From: RPQJ01 sp963706755
Lineage (GTDB): Bacteria; Pseudomonadota; Gammaproteobacteria; Steroidobacterales; Steroidobacteraceae
Length of the DNA stretch: 64,000 nucleotides
Reading direction: 5' to 3'
NCBI GenBank assembly: GCA_963706755.1
Contig: CAVPNH010000010.1
Location: forward strand, 62,001 to 126,000
In this document: positions 57,007-64,000 of the stretch, piece after piece
How positions within the stretch are numbered: position 1 is the stretch's first letter
Layout of the letters: each line of letters begins with the position of its first letter
Notes under the pieces: generated by a model
Told to the model about the DNA's origin: nothing
The model's database searches: none
The model's input: only the letters and a program-made list of their open reading frames with translations
Position numbers and translations under genes: made by a program

Positions 57007-58038
57007 ATGAAGCTTACTCGCGTGGGTGTGGACTTGGCCAAGCAGGTCTTCCAGGTGCACGGTGTGGATCGGGCGGAGCGTCCGGTCTGGTGCAAGCGTC
57101 TGAAGCGCTCCCGGTGGATCGCGGATCTGGAGCGTGACGTCGAGCCAGGCGCCGAGATCGGCATGGAGGCCTGCGGCAGCGCGCATCACTGGGCGCGATT
57201 GCTGCAGTCCAAAGGCTACCGGGTGAAGTTGATTGCCCCGCAGTTCGTGAAGCCCTACGTGAAGACCAACAAGACCGACGCGAACGACGCCGAGGCGATC
57301 TGCGAGGCGATGAGCCGGCCGAGCATGCGCTTCGTTGGCGTGAAGACGGTTGAGCAGCAGGATCTGCAGGCCGTGCATCGCGTGCGCTCGAGTCTGATCC
57401 GGGAGCGGACGGCCAAGGCGAATCAGATGCGAGGGCTTCTTTACGAGTACGGCCTAGTGGCCCCTCGCGAGATCAGCTCCCTGCGGCGAGCGGTTCCTCA
57501 GTGGCTGGAGGATGCCGAGAATGGCCTAACCATACGCTTCCGATCGCTGCTGGCCGGCCTGTACCGTGATTTACGGCAGTTCGACGAAAGGGTGCGTGAG
57601 CTCGATCGGGAGGTCGCGGCGATCGCTCGCGAACACGAGGCGGTCGGTCGTCTCGAGCAGCTGCGCGGCATCGGCCCGCTGACCGCCTCGGCGCTGTATG
57701 CGCTGGTCGGCGATGCGAGGCAGTACCGGAATGGCCGTGAGCTGGCCGTGGCACTCGGACTGACACCGCGACAGCACAGCTCGGGCGGTAAGGAGCGACT
57801 GCTCGGGATCAGCAAGCGCGGCGACAAGTACGTCCGCACGCTGTTGATCCACGGGGCGCGCTCGGCGCTACGAGCAGCACCAGGCAAGACCGATCGGCTC
57901 AGCCGCTGGGTCTTGGCATTGGCTGAGAGATCGCACCCGAACGTCGCGGCGACGGCTCTCGCCAACAAGATGGCGCGGGTCGCCTGGGCGATGCTGCGCC
58001 ACGGAACGAACTATGAACCGGAGCGCGTAGTGGCCTGA
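57007..58038 (+). CDS. IS110 family transposase (DEDD)
   Basis: A 343-residue transposase/recombinase of the IS110 family. The N-terminal RuvC-like DEDD domain shows RVGVDLAKQVFQVHGV (first D), IGMEACGSAHHWAR (E) and TNKTDANDAEAICEAM (D, D). The C-terminal transposase_20 domain has LRGIGPLTASALYALVGD and the serine-containing HSSGGKERLLGISKRGDKYV. It has no HTH, as usual for the family. The gene looks intact, without frameshift. It has AGGAGGGG 7 nt upstream of ATG 57007. Confidence 0.95.
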   Translation: MKLTRVGVDLAKQVFQVHGVDRAERPVWCKRLKRSRWIADLERDVEPGAEIGMEACGSAHHWARLLQSKGYRVKLIAPQFVKPYVKTNKTDANDAEAICEAMSRPSMRFVGVKTVEQQDLQAVHRVRSSLIRERTAKANQMRGLLYEYGLVAPREISSLRRAVPQWLEDAENGLTIRFRSLLAGLYRDLRQFDERVRELDREVAAIAREHEAVGRLEQLRGIGPLTASALYALVGDARQYRNGRELAVALGLTPRQHSSGGKERLLGISKRGDKYVRTLLIHGARSALRAAPGKTDRLSRWVLALAERSHPNVAATALANKMARVAWAMLRHGTNYEPERVVA

Positions 58039-58284
58039 GGCCATGCGTCCCGACTGATCGAGGAAAACATCACCGCGGTTGCGAGCAATCCGAAGGATGG
58101 CGAACAGGTCGAACCGGCGTCGGAGTAGCCTGCTAGGGGCCACGGGCGCGAAGCCCGAGAAAGCAATCAGGAGCCGACGCGCGAATAGCCCATCGTGGCC
58201 CGACCTCGGCTGATCGAGGTCAGACAGAGGCCGGATATACGTGAGCAGTCGTACCTTGTCGCCTGAAAGCGGAGTGCTAGCAAA
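58039..58284 (+). ncRNA. candidate IS110 bridge/seek RNA region
   Basis: This 246-bp non-coding tail between transposase stop and right inverted repeat has no open frame with coding features. It contains several small inverted repeats, for example GACCTCGGCTGATCGAGGTC at 58200-58219 and the CGGGCGCGAAGCCCG hairpin near 58145-58160. In IS1111-group elements the guide RNA that pairs with donor and target DNA is encoded in this position. The call rests on position and structure only. Confidence 0.45.
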
Positions 58285-58291
58285 GTGGGGT

Positions 58292-58331
58292 GGGGTCCAT
58301 ATACGGCCCCTGTAGGGCTGAGAACGACCCT
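58292..58331. repeat. GGGG-N11-CCCC repeat at IS right end (copy A)
   Basis: The unit is GGGG-TCCATATACGG-CCCC, then TGTAGGGCTGAGAACGACCC. A second copy at 61484-61522 has the same arms and the same right part in direct orientation, but its 11-nt centre is the reverse complement of this one. The unit overlaps the right inverted repeat of the IS110-type element. It may be the insertion site or a solo IS end. Confidence 0.55.
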
Positions 58332-58379
58332 ATGGAGACGGTCGCGGACGGCGTGCCCGTCCCTGGCTATGCCGCAACC

Positions 58380-59462
58380 TCAGTCCACAATCTGATTACG
58401 GATCACGCCGAGCGCATCGGCGCGGATCACGACCTCGTCCCCCGGCCGTAGGTACACCCAGGGATTCCAAAGATTGTGCGGCTTGAATATCACGCCAGCT
58501 GGCGTGCCGGAGAATATCACCGTGCCCGCCGGAATCCTTCCTGCGGCGTCGAGCAAGGGCACGCCGCCTTCGTGGTTCCGAAAAACCCAGCCTTTGCGCC
58601 GGAAGATCTCGGTCAGGATTTCACGCGGCCCCCATGCCATGTGTCCGGCCGAGTCTTGCTGGCGCAGGCGACCGTTCAGGTAGAGCCGCAGGGTGATCTG
58701 CTTGTAGAAGGAATCCAGATCGCGAGGAATCACCAGCAGTGGGCCCACCACGGCAAAGCCCTCCCGACTCTTTCCCTCGACGAAACCCGTCGTCCCCATC
58801 GGCGCGCCGCGGCGGTAGTGGCGCACGAGCGCCCAGCGGTCCGTGAGTTCATTGCACAGCACCAACCCCATCGTCCGCGGCGCGGGCTCAGGCCCTACGA
58901 TGTCGTCCAGCGATACCAGCCCCAGTTCGCCCTCATAGTCGAGAAGCACCGATTGCTTCCTGCTCACGGCGCTGGAGAAGCGCGTAGTCTGCGCGAGCTT
59001 CGGGAACACAAACGGCGTCTCCTCGACGTGCGACTCTCGCGCATGCTCCGGGTAGCTGGCCCCGATGCCTATGTTCGCTTCGCGCCCCTCGAACGGCACC
59101 TCGAGGTTCACCACATCCACTGTCGCCGGCGCCCCGCCCGCCGCCTGGGCGATCGCGTCGTAGCCGAACTCGCGGAACAGTCCCAGCGCATCAGCCTCCG
59201 GACGGTCGAAGTGGGCCGTAAGGTCCACGCCGACAATCGAATCTGCTACGTAGCTGCGTACAAGCAGGATCCGCGGCCTACCCTGCTCGCGATACCGTGC
59301 TAGCGTCAGCGCCTGATCCACAGGCGCAATCGCAACGCCAGTCGCCATGGCGGGATCGAGCGTATCCGTGAACAGCGGGCGCGACAGGTAAACGCTGGTC
59401 AGCAATGCTCCAAGCACCAGCAGGCAGAAGCCGGCCACCAGCGATCGAGGGAGTATCGTCAT
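58380..59462 (-). CDS. fumarylacetoacetate hydrolase family protein with N-terminal membrane anchor
   Basis: A 360-residue protein with an FAH-type fold at residues 110-355. LLDYEGELGLVSLD carries the metal-binding E-x-E, KSREGFAVVGPLL corresponds to the usual K-x-x-D-x-F-x-P-x-GP with Glu for Asp, and VIFSGTPAGVIFKP is the classic GTPAG loop. Unlike typical cytosolic FAH proteins, it begins with a strong hydrophobic segment (LVAGFCLLVLGALLTSVYL), so it is exported or anchored. The substrate is unknown; relatives act on 2-oxo or diketo acids. It sits next to the IS110-type element in a region of fragments. Confidence 0.82.
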   Translation of the reverse strand: MTILPRSLVAGFCLLVLGALLTSVYLSRPLFTDTLDPAMATGVAIAPVDQALTLARYREQGRPRILLVRSYVADSIVGVDLTAHFDRPEADALGLFREFGYDAIAQAAGGAPATVDVVNLEVPFEGREANIGIGASYPEHARESHVEETPFVFPKLAQTTRFSSAVSRKQSVLLDYEGELGLVSLDDIVGPEPAPRTMGLVLCNELTDRWALVRHYRRGAPMGTTGFVEGKSREGFAVVGPLLVIPRDLDSFYKQITLRLYLNGRLRQQDSAGHMAWGPREILTEIFRRKGWVFRNHEGGVPLLDAAGRIPAGTVIFSGTPAGVIFKPHNLWNPWVYLRPGDEVVIRADALGVIRNQIVD

Positions 59463-59759
59463 TGCGGGAGTCTAGTATCGCGGCAAGTGCGGCGTAAGCC
59501 CGGCGCGATGGCAGCTATCGGGAAGACAGTCTGACGCCGCGTACGGCCGCTTCTGGCCGACTCTACGCGTCCACGCATGTCCGCTTTCCCTCGATGCCGG
59601 CGAACGACCCCGGACCTGCACCCGACAGCAGCCGGTCAACGGGAAGAACCGACCCGAAGCGGCCTGACTTGATGCGGAAGAGCAGACGTTCGCGGATAGC
59701 CCAACGCGCCCCGTGGCCGGCTGAGCTTCCGATCTCCTGCGCTCTTGGCGCGCGGTACC
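59463..59759. other. 297-bp gap without recognised gene
   Basis: No coding region, RNA gene or strong palindrome is seen. The short plus-strand open frame from 59594 has no family features. The stretch includes the promoter region of the minus-strand FAH-family gene and the downstream region of the DUF1254 gene. Confidence 0.5.
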
Positions 59760-61193
59760 TCAGTCGATCATTTCGAAATCGGCCAGGCTGAACGTCTTGT
59801 CGAAGAAGGCCTGCAGCGGGGCATACAGGCGGAAGTAGACGAACCAGCCGTCCTCGCCCACGGTCTTCATGAAGTTGCTCTCGAATCCCGCGGGCGCCTT
59901 CGCGCCGATGTAGAGGTCGACGCTGCCGTCGGCGTTGCGCTTCAGGTCCTCCATCTTGCTGCCGAGATCCACGCTGCGCGCATCGGCGCCCCCGTTGTCA
60001 TACGGCCTGCGGGTGTTCTCGCTGTAGAGCGTCAGCGCCCAGAACTGTGCGACGGGGACGTCCTTCGGCACATGCAGCCTGTAGGTCCGGTCGGCGCGGA
60101 GCGGGTTCCCCTTCGCGTCGCGCTTGGTGGTCATGTACACCTGGCCCTTGCCGACCACCGGGTTGACCATGCCCTCGCTGCTGGTGACGGCCTCGTAGAA
60201 CCATGTCGTGCGCTCGTCCAGCTCGACGCGGGTGTCGGTCTCCTGCGGGATGGTGAAGTCGAAGCACTTGTACCACCGGGTGTTCTTCCAGTACGGCTGC
60301 GCGAAGCGCGGGTTGATCTGGAGGTTGCGGGCCATCAGTTCGCCCATCGCCGCGCCCCGGAGCAGGATCGACGTCTGCCGCGCGTCGGGCTGGAAGGGCT
60401 TGCCCTTCTCGATGCCCAGGGGCAGCAGCATCGCCATCCAGGCCTTGTCGACCGCGCGCACCGGCTCGTCCTGGATCGCCTCCCAGAGGACGCGCCAGTA
60501 CTCGACGCCCCGCGGCGCCGTCGCGCTCCACTCGACGTCGCGGTTCTCGATGAAGCGGCAGGTCGCGAGCGGGCCTCCGTGCCGGCCCATCTTCAGGCTG
60601 GACTTCACCAGGGCGTAGTAGGCCGGATCGGGGTCCAGGATGCGCAGGCCGAAGAGGATGACGTTCGTCGCGCTCTGGAACACGAAGGCGCCCGGCTTCT
60701 CGTACGCCTTCGGGTCACCGTCCGGCCCGACGATGACGTAGGTGCCGCCCTTGCCCCCGTCGGGACCGGTCAGGCCCGTGTCCGCCACCGGGCGCTGCCA
60801 CAGGTCGATGAAGCCACCGGCCGTCATTCCGCCCGGATACTCGACGACCAGCGGCCCGTCCTTCAGGCTCGTGAACTGCAGGATGTAGGGGGTGGACAGG
60901 TTTCCCGTCACGATGCCCCGCTTCTCCTTGAGCGAGTCCAGGACGACGAAGTCGGTGGCTCCCTTCACGCCGTAGGCCTTGCACTGGCGGAGGCGAAACG
61001 TGGTCATGCTGACGATCGGAGTACTCCAGATGTAGGCTTGGCATGCGCGCTGATAGTCCATCTCGTCGAACAGCCTGCGGGAGGCGTCGTCGTCGAAGTA
61101 GCTGTGGCGTAGCTCGATGTCGCCGATGGGTGTGCTGATCAGTTCGTCGCCTGCCAGGGTCGCGCTCTCGAGGGATCTCTTCGGGGCACTCAT
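59760..61193 (-). CDS. DUF1254/DUF1214 domain protein
   Basis: A 477-residue protein. The DUF1254 part (residues 35-170) includes ACQAYIWSTPIVSMTTFR, and the C-terminal DUF1214 part includes KNTRWYKCFDFTIPQETDTR and the DGWFVYFRLYAPLQAFFDKT ending. The family is widespread and of unknown function; many members are exported. This one has no signal peptide in its first 30 residues (SAPKRSLESATLAGDELIST), which is unusual. I chose ATG 61193 because GAGG lies 8 nt upstream; GTG 61202 is too close to that site. Confidence 0.88.
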   Translation of the reverse strand: MSAPKRSLESATLAGDELISTPIGDIELRHSYFDDDASRRLFDEMDYQRACQAYIWSTPIVSMTTFRLRQCKAYGVKGATDFVVLDSLKEKRGIVTGNLSTPYILQFTSLKDGPLVVEYPGGMTAGGFIDLWQRPVADTGLTGPDGGKGGTYVIVGPDGDPKAYEKPGAFVFQSATNVILFGLRILDPDPAYYALVKSSLKMGRHGGPLATCRFIENRDVEWSATAPRGVEYWRVLWEAIQDEPVRAVDKAWMAMLLPLGIEKGKPFQPDARQTSILLRGAAMGELMARNLQINPRFAQPYWKNTRWYKCFDFTIPQETDTRVELDERTTWFYEAVTSSEGMVNPVVGKGQVYMTTKRDAKGNPLRADRTYRLHVPKDVPVAQFWALTLYSENTRRPYDNGGADARSVDLGSKMEDLKRNADGSVDLYIGAKAPAGFESNFMKTVGEDGWFVYFRLYAPLQAFFDKTFSLADFEMID

Positions 61194-61202
61194 GTTCACC
61201 AC

Positions 61203-61620
61203 CTCATGCTCAATTGTTTGGAATGGTCGACGATTGCGCGGGCACCGTTCGTGCCATCGCTCATCGGGATCGATGTCACAATTTTATCTTACCTCCGGGG
61301 CGTATCGAGCAAGACCAGTTCATTCGTCGACGCGCCTTCATGCCGGGACCGGACACTTCACGGTGAAGTCCGCGAGCGCGACGGGAATGTCGTGCGCGGG
61401 CGACACGCGGGGTGCCCACCACTGGTGAGAGGCGGTAACGAACTCCGCCCACGTCGGTTGGCTGCACAGCGTCGAGCCAATGAGGGGCTGTATATGGACC
61501 CCGTAGGCCCGAGAACGACCCTGAACGTCCTGCCACCTCTCGCGAAGCAGACGTTCACCGGCAGCGCCAAGTACTCCAGACTCGGCGATGGACCGGCCTC
61601 GTGACCTGGACGACCGACCG
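61203..61620. other. 418-bp non-coding stretch with repeat copy
   Basis: No supported gene. It contains the second GGGG-N11-CCCC unit (61484-61522) and GGCGATGGACCGGCC near 61583. The latter tail motif otherwise occurs at the ends of the conserved-loop hairpin elements, so this may be the remnant of another such element. The promoter of the DUF1254 gene should lie at its left end. Confidence 0.5.
61484..61522. repeat. GGGG-N11-CCCC repeat (copy B, inverted centre)
   Basis: The sequence reads GGGG-CTGTATATGGA-CCCC followed by GTAGGCCCGAGAACGACCCT. The right part matches the copy at 58292-58331 in direct orientation. The 19-nt GGGG-to-CCCC core matches that copy at 18 of 19 bases only when reverse-complemented. 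There is no transposase next to it. Confidence 0.55.
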
Positions 61621-61782
61621 CTACTTGGGCTTGGCGGCCTGGCCGTCCTTGACGCCCTTCTCGTACGCATTCTGCTCGTCTTTCTTGCTCTGGTCGCAGA
61701 GGTACCCGCCCGCCGCACCGGCCGGGCGGAGAAGGTGACCGGCTGGGTGATTTTCAGACCGTTGGATTCTTGGGAAGATGGC
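61621..61782 (-). pseudogene. C-terminal fragment of a glycine-zipper-like protein
   Basis: A 53-codon open segment ending at TAG 61621 reads, at its C-terminal part, RPAGAAGGYLCDQSKKDEQN followed by AYEKGVKDGQAAKPK. The GAAGGY glycine zipper and the lysine-rich tail look like a real protein end, as in small envelope glycine-zipper proteins. The frame has no start codon before the in-frame stop at 61783. It may be a remnant or may lack its 5' part through another base insertion. Confidence 0.4.
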
Positions 61783-61866
61783 TCAGGACAGTTCGTAGGT
61801 AAGCTGCACCCAAAGCGGCCATGACGAGGTATCGTACCGACACCCTCGGGCCGTATGAGGAATGAC

Positions 61867-62355
61867 ATGACCCGATTGATTTCCGCGACGACAAAATCCC
61901 TCGTGGACCTGGGCGCGGCGGTATTGATCGCCTGTGCTCTGCCCAGCACCTCGCTCGCGCAGGCGGAAGGGGGTCTCTACATTGCCGGGTACCGCTCTAA
62001 CTTCGAGCGGGCGGCCGAACAAGGCCTTGCACGGAATCCTCCGGGCCAGCGCTTCTTCGTGCTCGCACTGCCGCCGAACACCGCGGCGCTGACGACGGCG
62101 GCGACCACGGCGGCCGCTGCGGTGCGCGACCGGGTCGTTGCCAGCGGCGGGTTGCTCTACGTCTGCCAGCGCGACATCGATAACGGCTCGGTCGACGCTG
62201 CGACGCTGGTGCCGGGAGTGGTCGCCGTGCGCGGCTTCCCGCCGCGCGGCAGCGACGCCATCCCCCGCGGCGAGCTTTACTTTCCCGACGAGAACCGCGA
62301 CCTGCTGCCCAGGAGCAACAGGACGCTCAAGCGACTTCGGTCCACGTGCACCTGA
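61867..62355 (+). CDS. exported protein of unknown function
   Basis: A 162-residue protein with a signal peptide (LVDLGAAVLIACALPSTSLAQ). The mature part has FFVLALPPNTAALTTAATTA and ASGGLLYVCQRDIDNGSVDA, which faintly recalls DsrE-like alpha/beta proteins, but I cannot assign a family. It ends with a basic tail (LPRSNRTLKRLRSTCT). GAGGA lies 5 nt before ATG 61867, which I prefer over ATG 61855. It is the only plus-strand gene in this fragment-rich stretch. Confidence 0.6.
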   Translation: MTRLISATTKSLVDLGAAVLIACALPSTSLAQAEGGLYIAGYRSNFERAAEQGLARNPPGQRFFVLALPPNTAALTTAATTAAAAVRDRVVASGGLLYVCQRDIDNGSVDAATLVPGVVAVRGFPPRGSDAIPRGELYFPDENRDLLPRSNRTLKRLRSTCT

Positions 62356-62367
62356 TCGGCCCGGACG

Positions 62368-62547
62368 TCAGATCAACGAGTCCTTTTTCAGCGTGTCGAC
62401 GATCAGCTGGACGAACTGGTCGATCATAGCCGGCACGTTGCCGCAGTTGGTCACGGTCGTCGTCGCCGCCGACCAGTCGACTTCCGACGACGCGACGTCG
62501 AAGAGGCGACTGTCCCCGTGCGTGTTCTGCGTCGTGCGGACCTCGGG
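62368..62547 (-). pseudogene. C-terminal fragment of an exported (DUF4136-like) protein
   Basis: The segment ending at the stop at 62368 reads RTTQNTHGDSRLFDVASSEV, then DWSAATTTV and FVQLIVDTLKKDSLI. This resembles the C-terminus of small exported proteins of the DUF4136 type, where a strand with W-x-A is followed by a helix ending in LI. Upstream the coding character fades by about 62560, and the SHOCT gene begins at 62686. It is probably a truncated remnant. Confidence 0.35.
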
Positions 62548-62685
62548 CGGGATCGAGCGCGACCCGGCCCGACGGGACGTCCACCGACTGGCAACGGGTC
62601 GACGGCAACAACTTCTATGTCCTGAACGCGGCAAGCCGGCTGAAGTGTGAACCGGGAAATGACCCCAGGGCCCGCAGCCGCGCCG

Positions 62686-63078
62686 TCAGATCAGCCTGGT
62701 GCGGAGCTTCTGGTATTCGGCGTCGGTGATCGAGCCCTTCGCCTTCAGCTCGTCGAGCTTCCGGATCTCATCGGCGGCGCTGAAGCCGACGATGTTCCGT
62801 ATCTCCTCCCGCGCCTTCGTCGCCTGAGCCTGGTTGCGCTCGGCCATGCCGCCGCCCTGGGTGAGCAGGTAGGCGAGGACGCCGAGATAGGGAAGGATGA
62901 TCAGGAAGATTACCCAGATCACCTTGGCCCCGCCCGAGATGTCGTCACGCCGGAAGAGGTCGCTGAACACCGAGATCAGCAGCCAGATCCAGAGCACGAA
63001 CATGAAAATGACAAACACGTCGACCAGGAACGTCCCGAACTGCACGCCGCCCAGGTGCACTGCCGCTTCTCCGCCCAT
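62686..63078 (-). CDS. SHOCT domain membrane protein with PLDc_N-type helices
   Basis: A 130-residue inner-membrane protein. Two helices (LVDVFVIFMFVLWIWLLISV and VIWVIFLIILPYLGVLAYLL) flank an FSDLFRRDDISGGAK loop, as in the phospholipase-D-nuclease N-terminal (PLDc_N) module. The C-terminus is a SHOCT helix pair, EIRKLDELKAKGSITDAEYQ, ending KLRTRLI. No catalytic domain is present. Such proteins are common and functionally undefined. AAGGAG lies 7 nt before ATG 63078. Confidence 0.85.
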   Translation of the reverse strand: MGGEAAVHLGGVQFGTFLVDVFVIFMFVLWIWLLISVFSDLFRRDDISGGAKVIWVIFLIILPYLGVLAYLLTQGGGMAERNQAQATKAREEIRNIVGFSAADEIRKLDELKAKGSITDAEYQKLRTRLI

Positions 63079-63196
63079 GTCGCTTCTCCTTGCTATGTGA
63101 TGTGAAGAACTGACGCCGGCGCAAGTATAGGACGGATCACTCTTGTCCAAGACCGATGCGTGCACTCTGGGAGCGGCCCTGACGCAGGAGGCGGAT

Positions 63197-63223
63197 TGGG
63201 CGGGTAATGGGAATCGAACCCAT
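63197..63223 (-). other. tRNA 3'-end-like fragment (T arm plus acceptor strand)
   Basis: On the minus strand ATGGG-TTCGATT-CCCAT forms a perfect T arm (63207-63223), followed by TACCCGC and CCA. This is the form of a tRNA 3' end, most like tRNA-Gly with a GCGGGTA acceptor. I could not find a matching 5' acceptor, D arm or anticodon arm in the 80 nt upstream. It is therefore a fragment, as left at integration sites of mobile elements, or a chance match. Confidence 0.4.
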
Positions 63224-63403
63224 GCTGGCGGTCGGGCACAACGCAAGGAATGGCCGCTTCCCACGCGTCGACATGTCGCAACTTGGCCGACAGCCGAAAA
63301 TCGGCAAGGTCGATTCACATCTCGGGCGTTGTCGCCTGAAGACGCAGGCGCTCGATTGGGCTGGTGGCACTCGAGGCGGCGGTGGCCCTGCGATTGCGCC
63401 GCC

Positions 63404-64000
63404 TCAGTAGCGGCCGCTCGCGCCGCCGCCGCCGAACCGGCCCTCGCCCGGCGTGACGGCAGGTTCTGCGGACGGGGGCCCGGGACTGGTGCGCTGCGCC
63501 AGCAGCGCGGCGCCCGCGGTCTGCAGCAGGTCCAGCGGCCCTTCGCGAGTCTCGAGCGCCGCGGATGTCAGGCCATTGCGGGGCCGACGCAGGTAACGGT
63601 CGAGTGCCACGCCCGCGACCAGCGCTGCAAGCCCGTAGAGGATGAGCCACGTCTCGGTGGCCAGCGTGGTCGCGAAGCGCAGTTCCACCGCGAGACAGGC
63701 CACGCAAGCCATGAAGCCGAGCAGTGGCGCGTGCCGGCGTCGTCGCAGGCCGACGACGAGCAGGGCGACGCCGAGCACGAGCAGCATTGCCATCGTTGCT
63801 GGCCGGCCCCCGGCGCTGCCGATCGGGTCGCTGACGACCGGGCTCAGGCTCCAGGTCGCGTGCTGCTCGTACGCGGCGAGGGGCAGGGTCACGACCAGCC
63901 AGTCGAGCATCCGGTCGTGCGACGGCCTGCGGTACTCGCGCGCGCCCAGGGCGAGCGCGAGTGCTGCGAGTGCCAGGCCGAAAGTCAGCGCCGTCACGCC
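63404..64000 (-). CDS. membrane protein with Gly-rich C-terminus, cut by window edge
   Basis: The visible 197 residues contain about four membrane helices (FGLALAALALALGA, MAMLLVLGVALLVVGL, LLGFMACVACLAVELRF, WLILYGLAALVAGVALD). A cytosolic or periplasmic tail follows, ending GEGRFGGGGASGRY. Such Gly-rich ends with a final aromatic occur in TPM/DUF2207-type membrane proteins. The frame is open to the window edge; a GTG at 63997 is a possible start, but the gene probably continues. No function is assigned. Confidence 0.6.
   Translation of the reverse strand, partial: GVTALTFGLALAALALALGAREYRRPSHDRMLDWLVVTLPLAAYEQHATWSLSPVVSDPIGSAGGRPATMAMLLVLGVALLVVGLRRRRHAPLLGFMACVACLAVELRFATTLATETWLILYGLAALVAGVALDRYLRRPRNGLTSAALETREGPLDLLQTAGAALLAQRTSPGPPSAEPAVTPGEGRFGGGGASGRY

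Larger units (their letters stand above)
56925..58300 (+). mobile_element. IS110 family (IS1111 group-type) insertion sequence
   Basis: The element holds one transposase gene and near-terminal inverted repeats. ATGGACCCCTCCCCAC at 56925-56940 matches the reverse complement of 58285-58300 at 15 of 16 bases. There are about 66 bp from the left repeat to the gene but about 246 bp on the right. IS1111-group elements have subterminal repeats and a long 3' non-coding end carrying the guide (bridge/seek) RNA, which fits. The exact ends may lie several bases beyond the repeats. No flanking target duplication is seen, as expected for this family. Confidence 0.75.

Noticed and set aside
63130..63225. 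Complete tRNA gene on the minus strand
   Set aside because: Only the T arm and the 3' acceptor strand can be found; no 5' acceptor, D arm or anticodon stem pairs with them.

Overview
The window is about 64 kb of GC-rich DNA that reads as a Gammaproteobacterium, most likely from the Xanthomonadales/Steroidobacterales/Nevskiales side. The support is a Kdo/heptose LPS set (kdkA, waaA, a family-9 glycosyltransferase), tolC next to pcm, glnE, SlyX, a zf-CHCC protein, a PbgA/YejM-like protein and ppc. I assigned the organism from gene content only. Almost every base outside the repeat clusters and a 56.9-63.4 kb accessory stretch is coding.

Layout. 0-5 kb: nitroreductase, apt, glnE and a DUF6165 protein. 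5-11.5 kb: a SYLF-domain protein, then an envelope/LPS block (zinc-finger protein, heptosyltransferase-like gene, kdkA, waaA, tolC, pcm). 11.7-15 kb: a PAS-GGDEF-EAL protein and a MOSC protein. 15-20.5 kb: a minus-strand run of Lrp/AsnC regulator, MarC, cardiolipin-synthase-like PLD, SlyX, GST and PbgA-like protein. 20.5-29.6 kb: arginase divergent from the Lrp regulator, an outer-membrane protein, a radical-SAM sulfatase maturase with its Cys-type arylsulfatase target, a methyltransferase, an amidohydrolase and a secreted protein. 29.6-41 kb: OPT transporter, second PLD protein, BNR-repeat protein with a LolA-like protein, and an N-acyl-D-amino-acid deacylase-like amidohydrolase. The four largest gaps of this region hold an unusual repeat family. 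41-48.5 kb: AlaX, CpdA, a lipid cluster (CDP-alcohol phosphatidyltransferase, PhnW-like aminotransferase, PgpA), an APC permease, a wax-ester synthase/DGAT and an RlpA-like protein. 48.6-56.9 kb: a second BNR protein, ppc, aldehyde dehydrogenase and DUF779. 56.9-63.4 kb: an IS110/IS1111-type insertion sequence, a membrane-anchored FAH-family protein, a DUF1254 protein, gene fragments, a SHOCT protein and a tRNA-like 3' end. A membrane protein runs off the right edge.

The genes lean towards envelope biology: LPS core, phospholipid headgroups, cardiolipin and neutral lipids. Scavenging of peptides, D-amino acids and sulfate esters is the second theme.

Two sequence-level points matter most. First, four neighbouring intergenic gaps (31.5, 33.9, 38.3 and 40.7 kb) carry composite elements built from inverted pairs of hairpins. 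Their roughly 22-nt loop is conserved, while the stems differ in sequence but remain complementary. I do not recognise this family. Second, seven genes are broken by 15 apparent frameshifts, and every one is repaired by deleting a single base. That looks like uncorrected insertion errors in the assembly, so these genes are probably intact in the organism.
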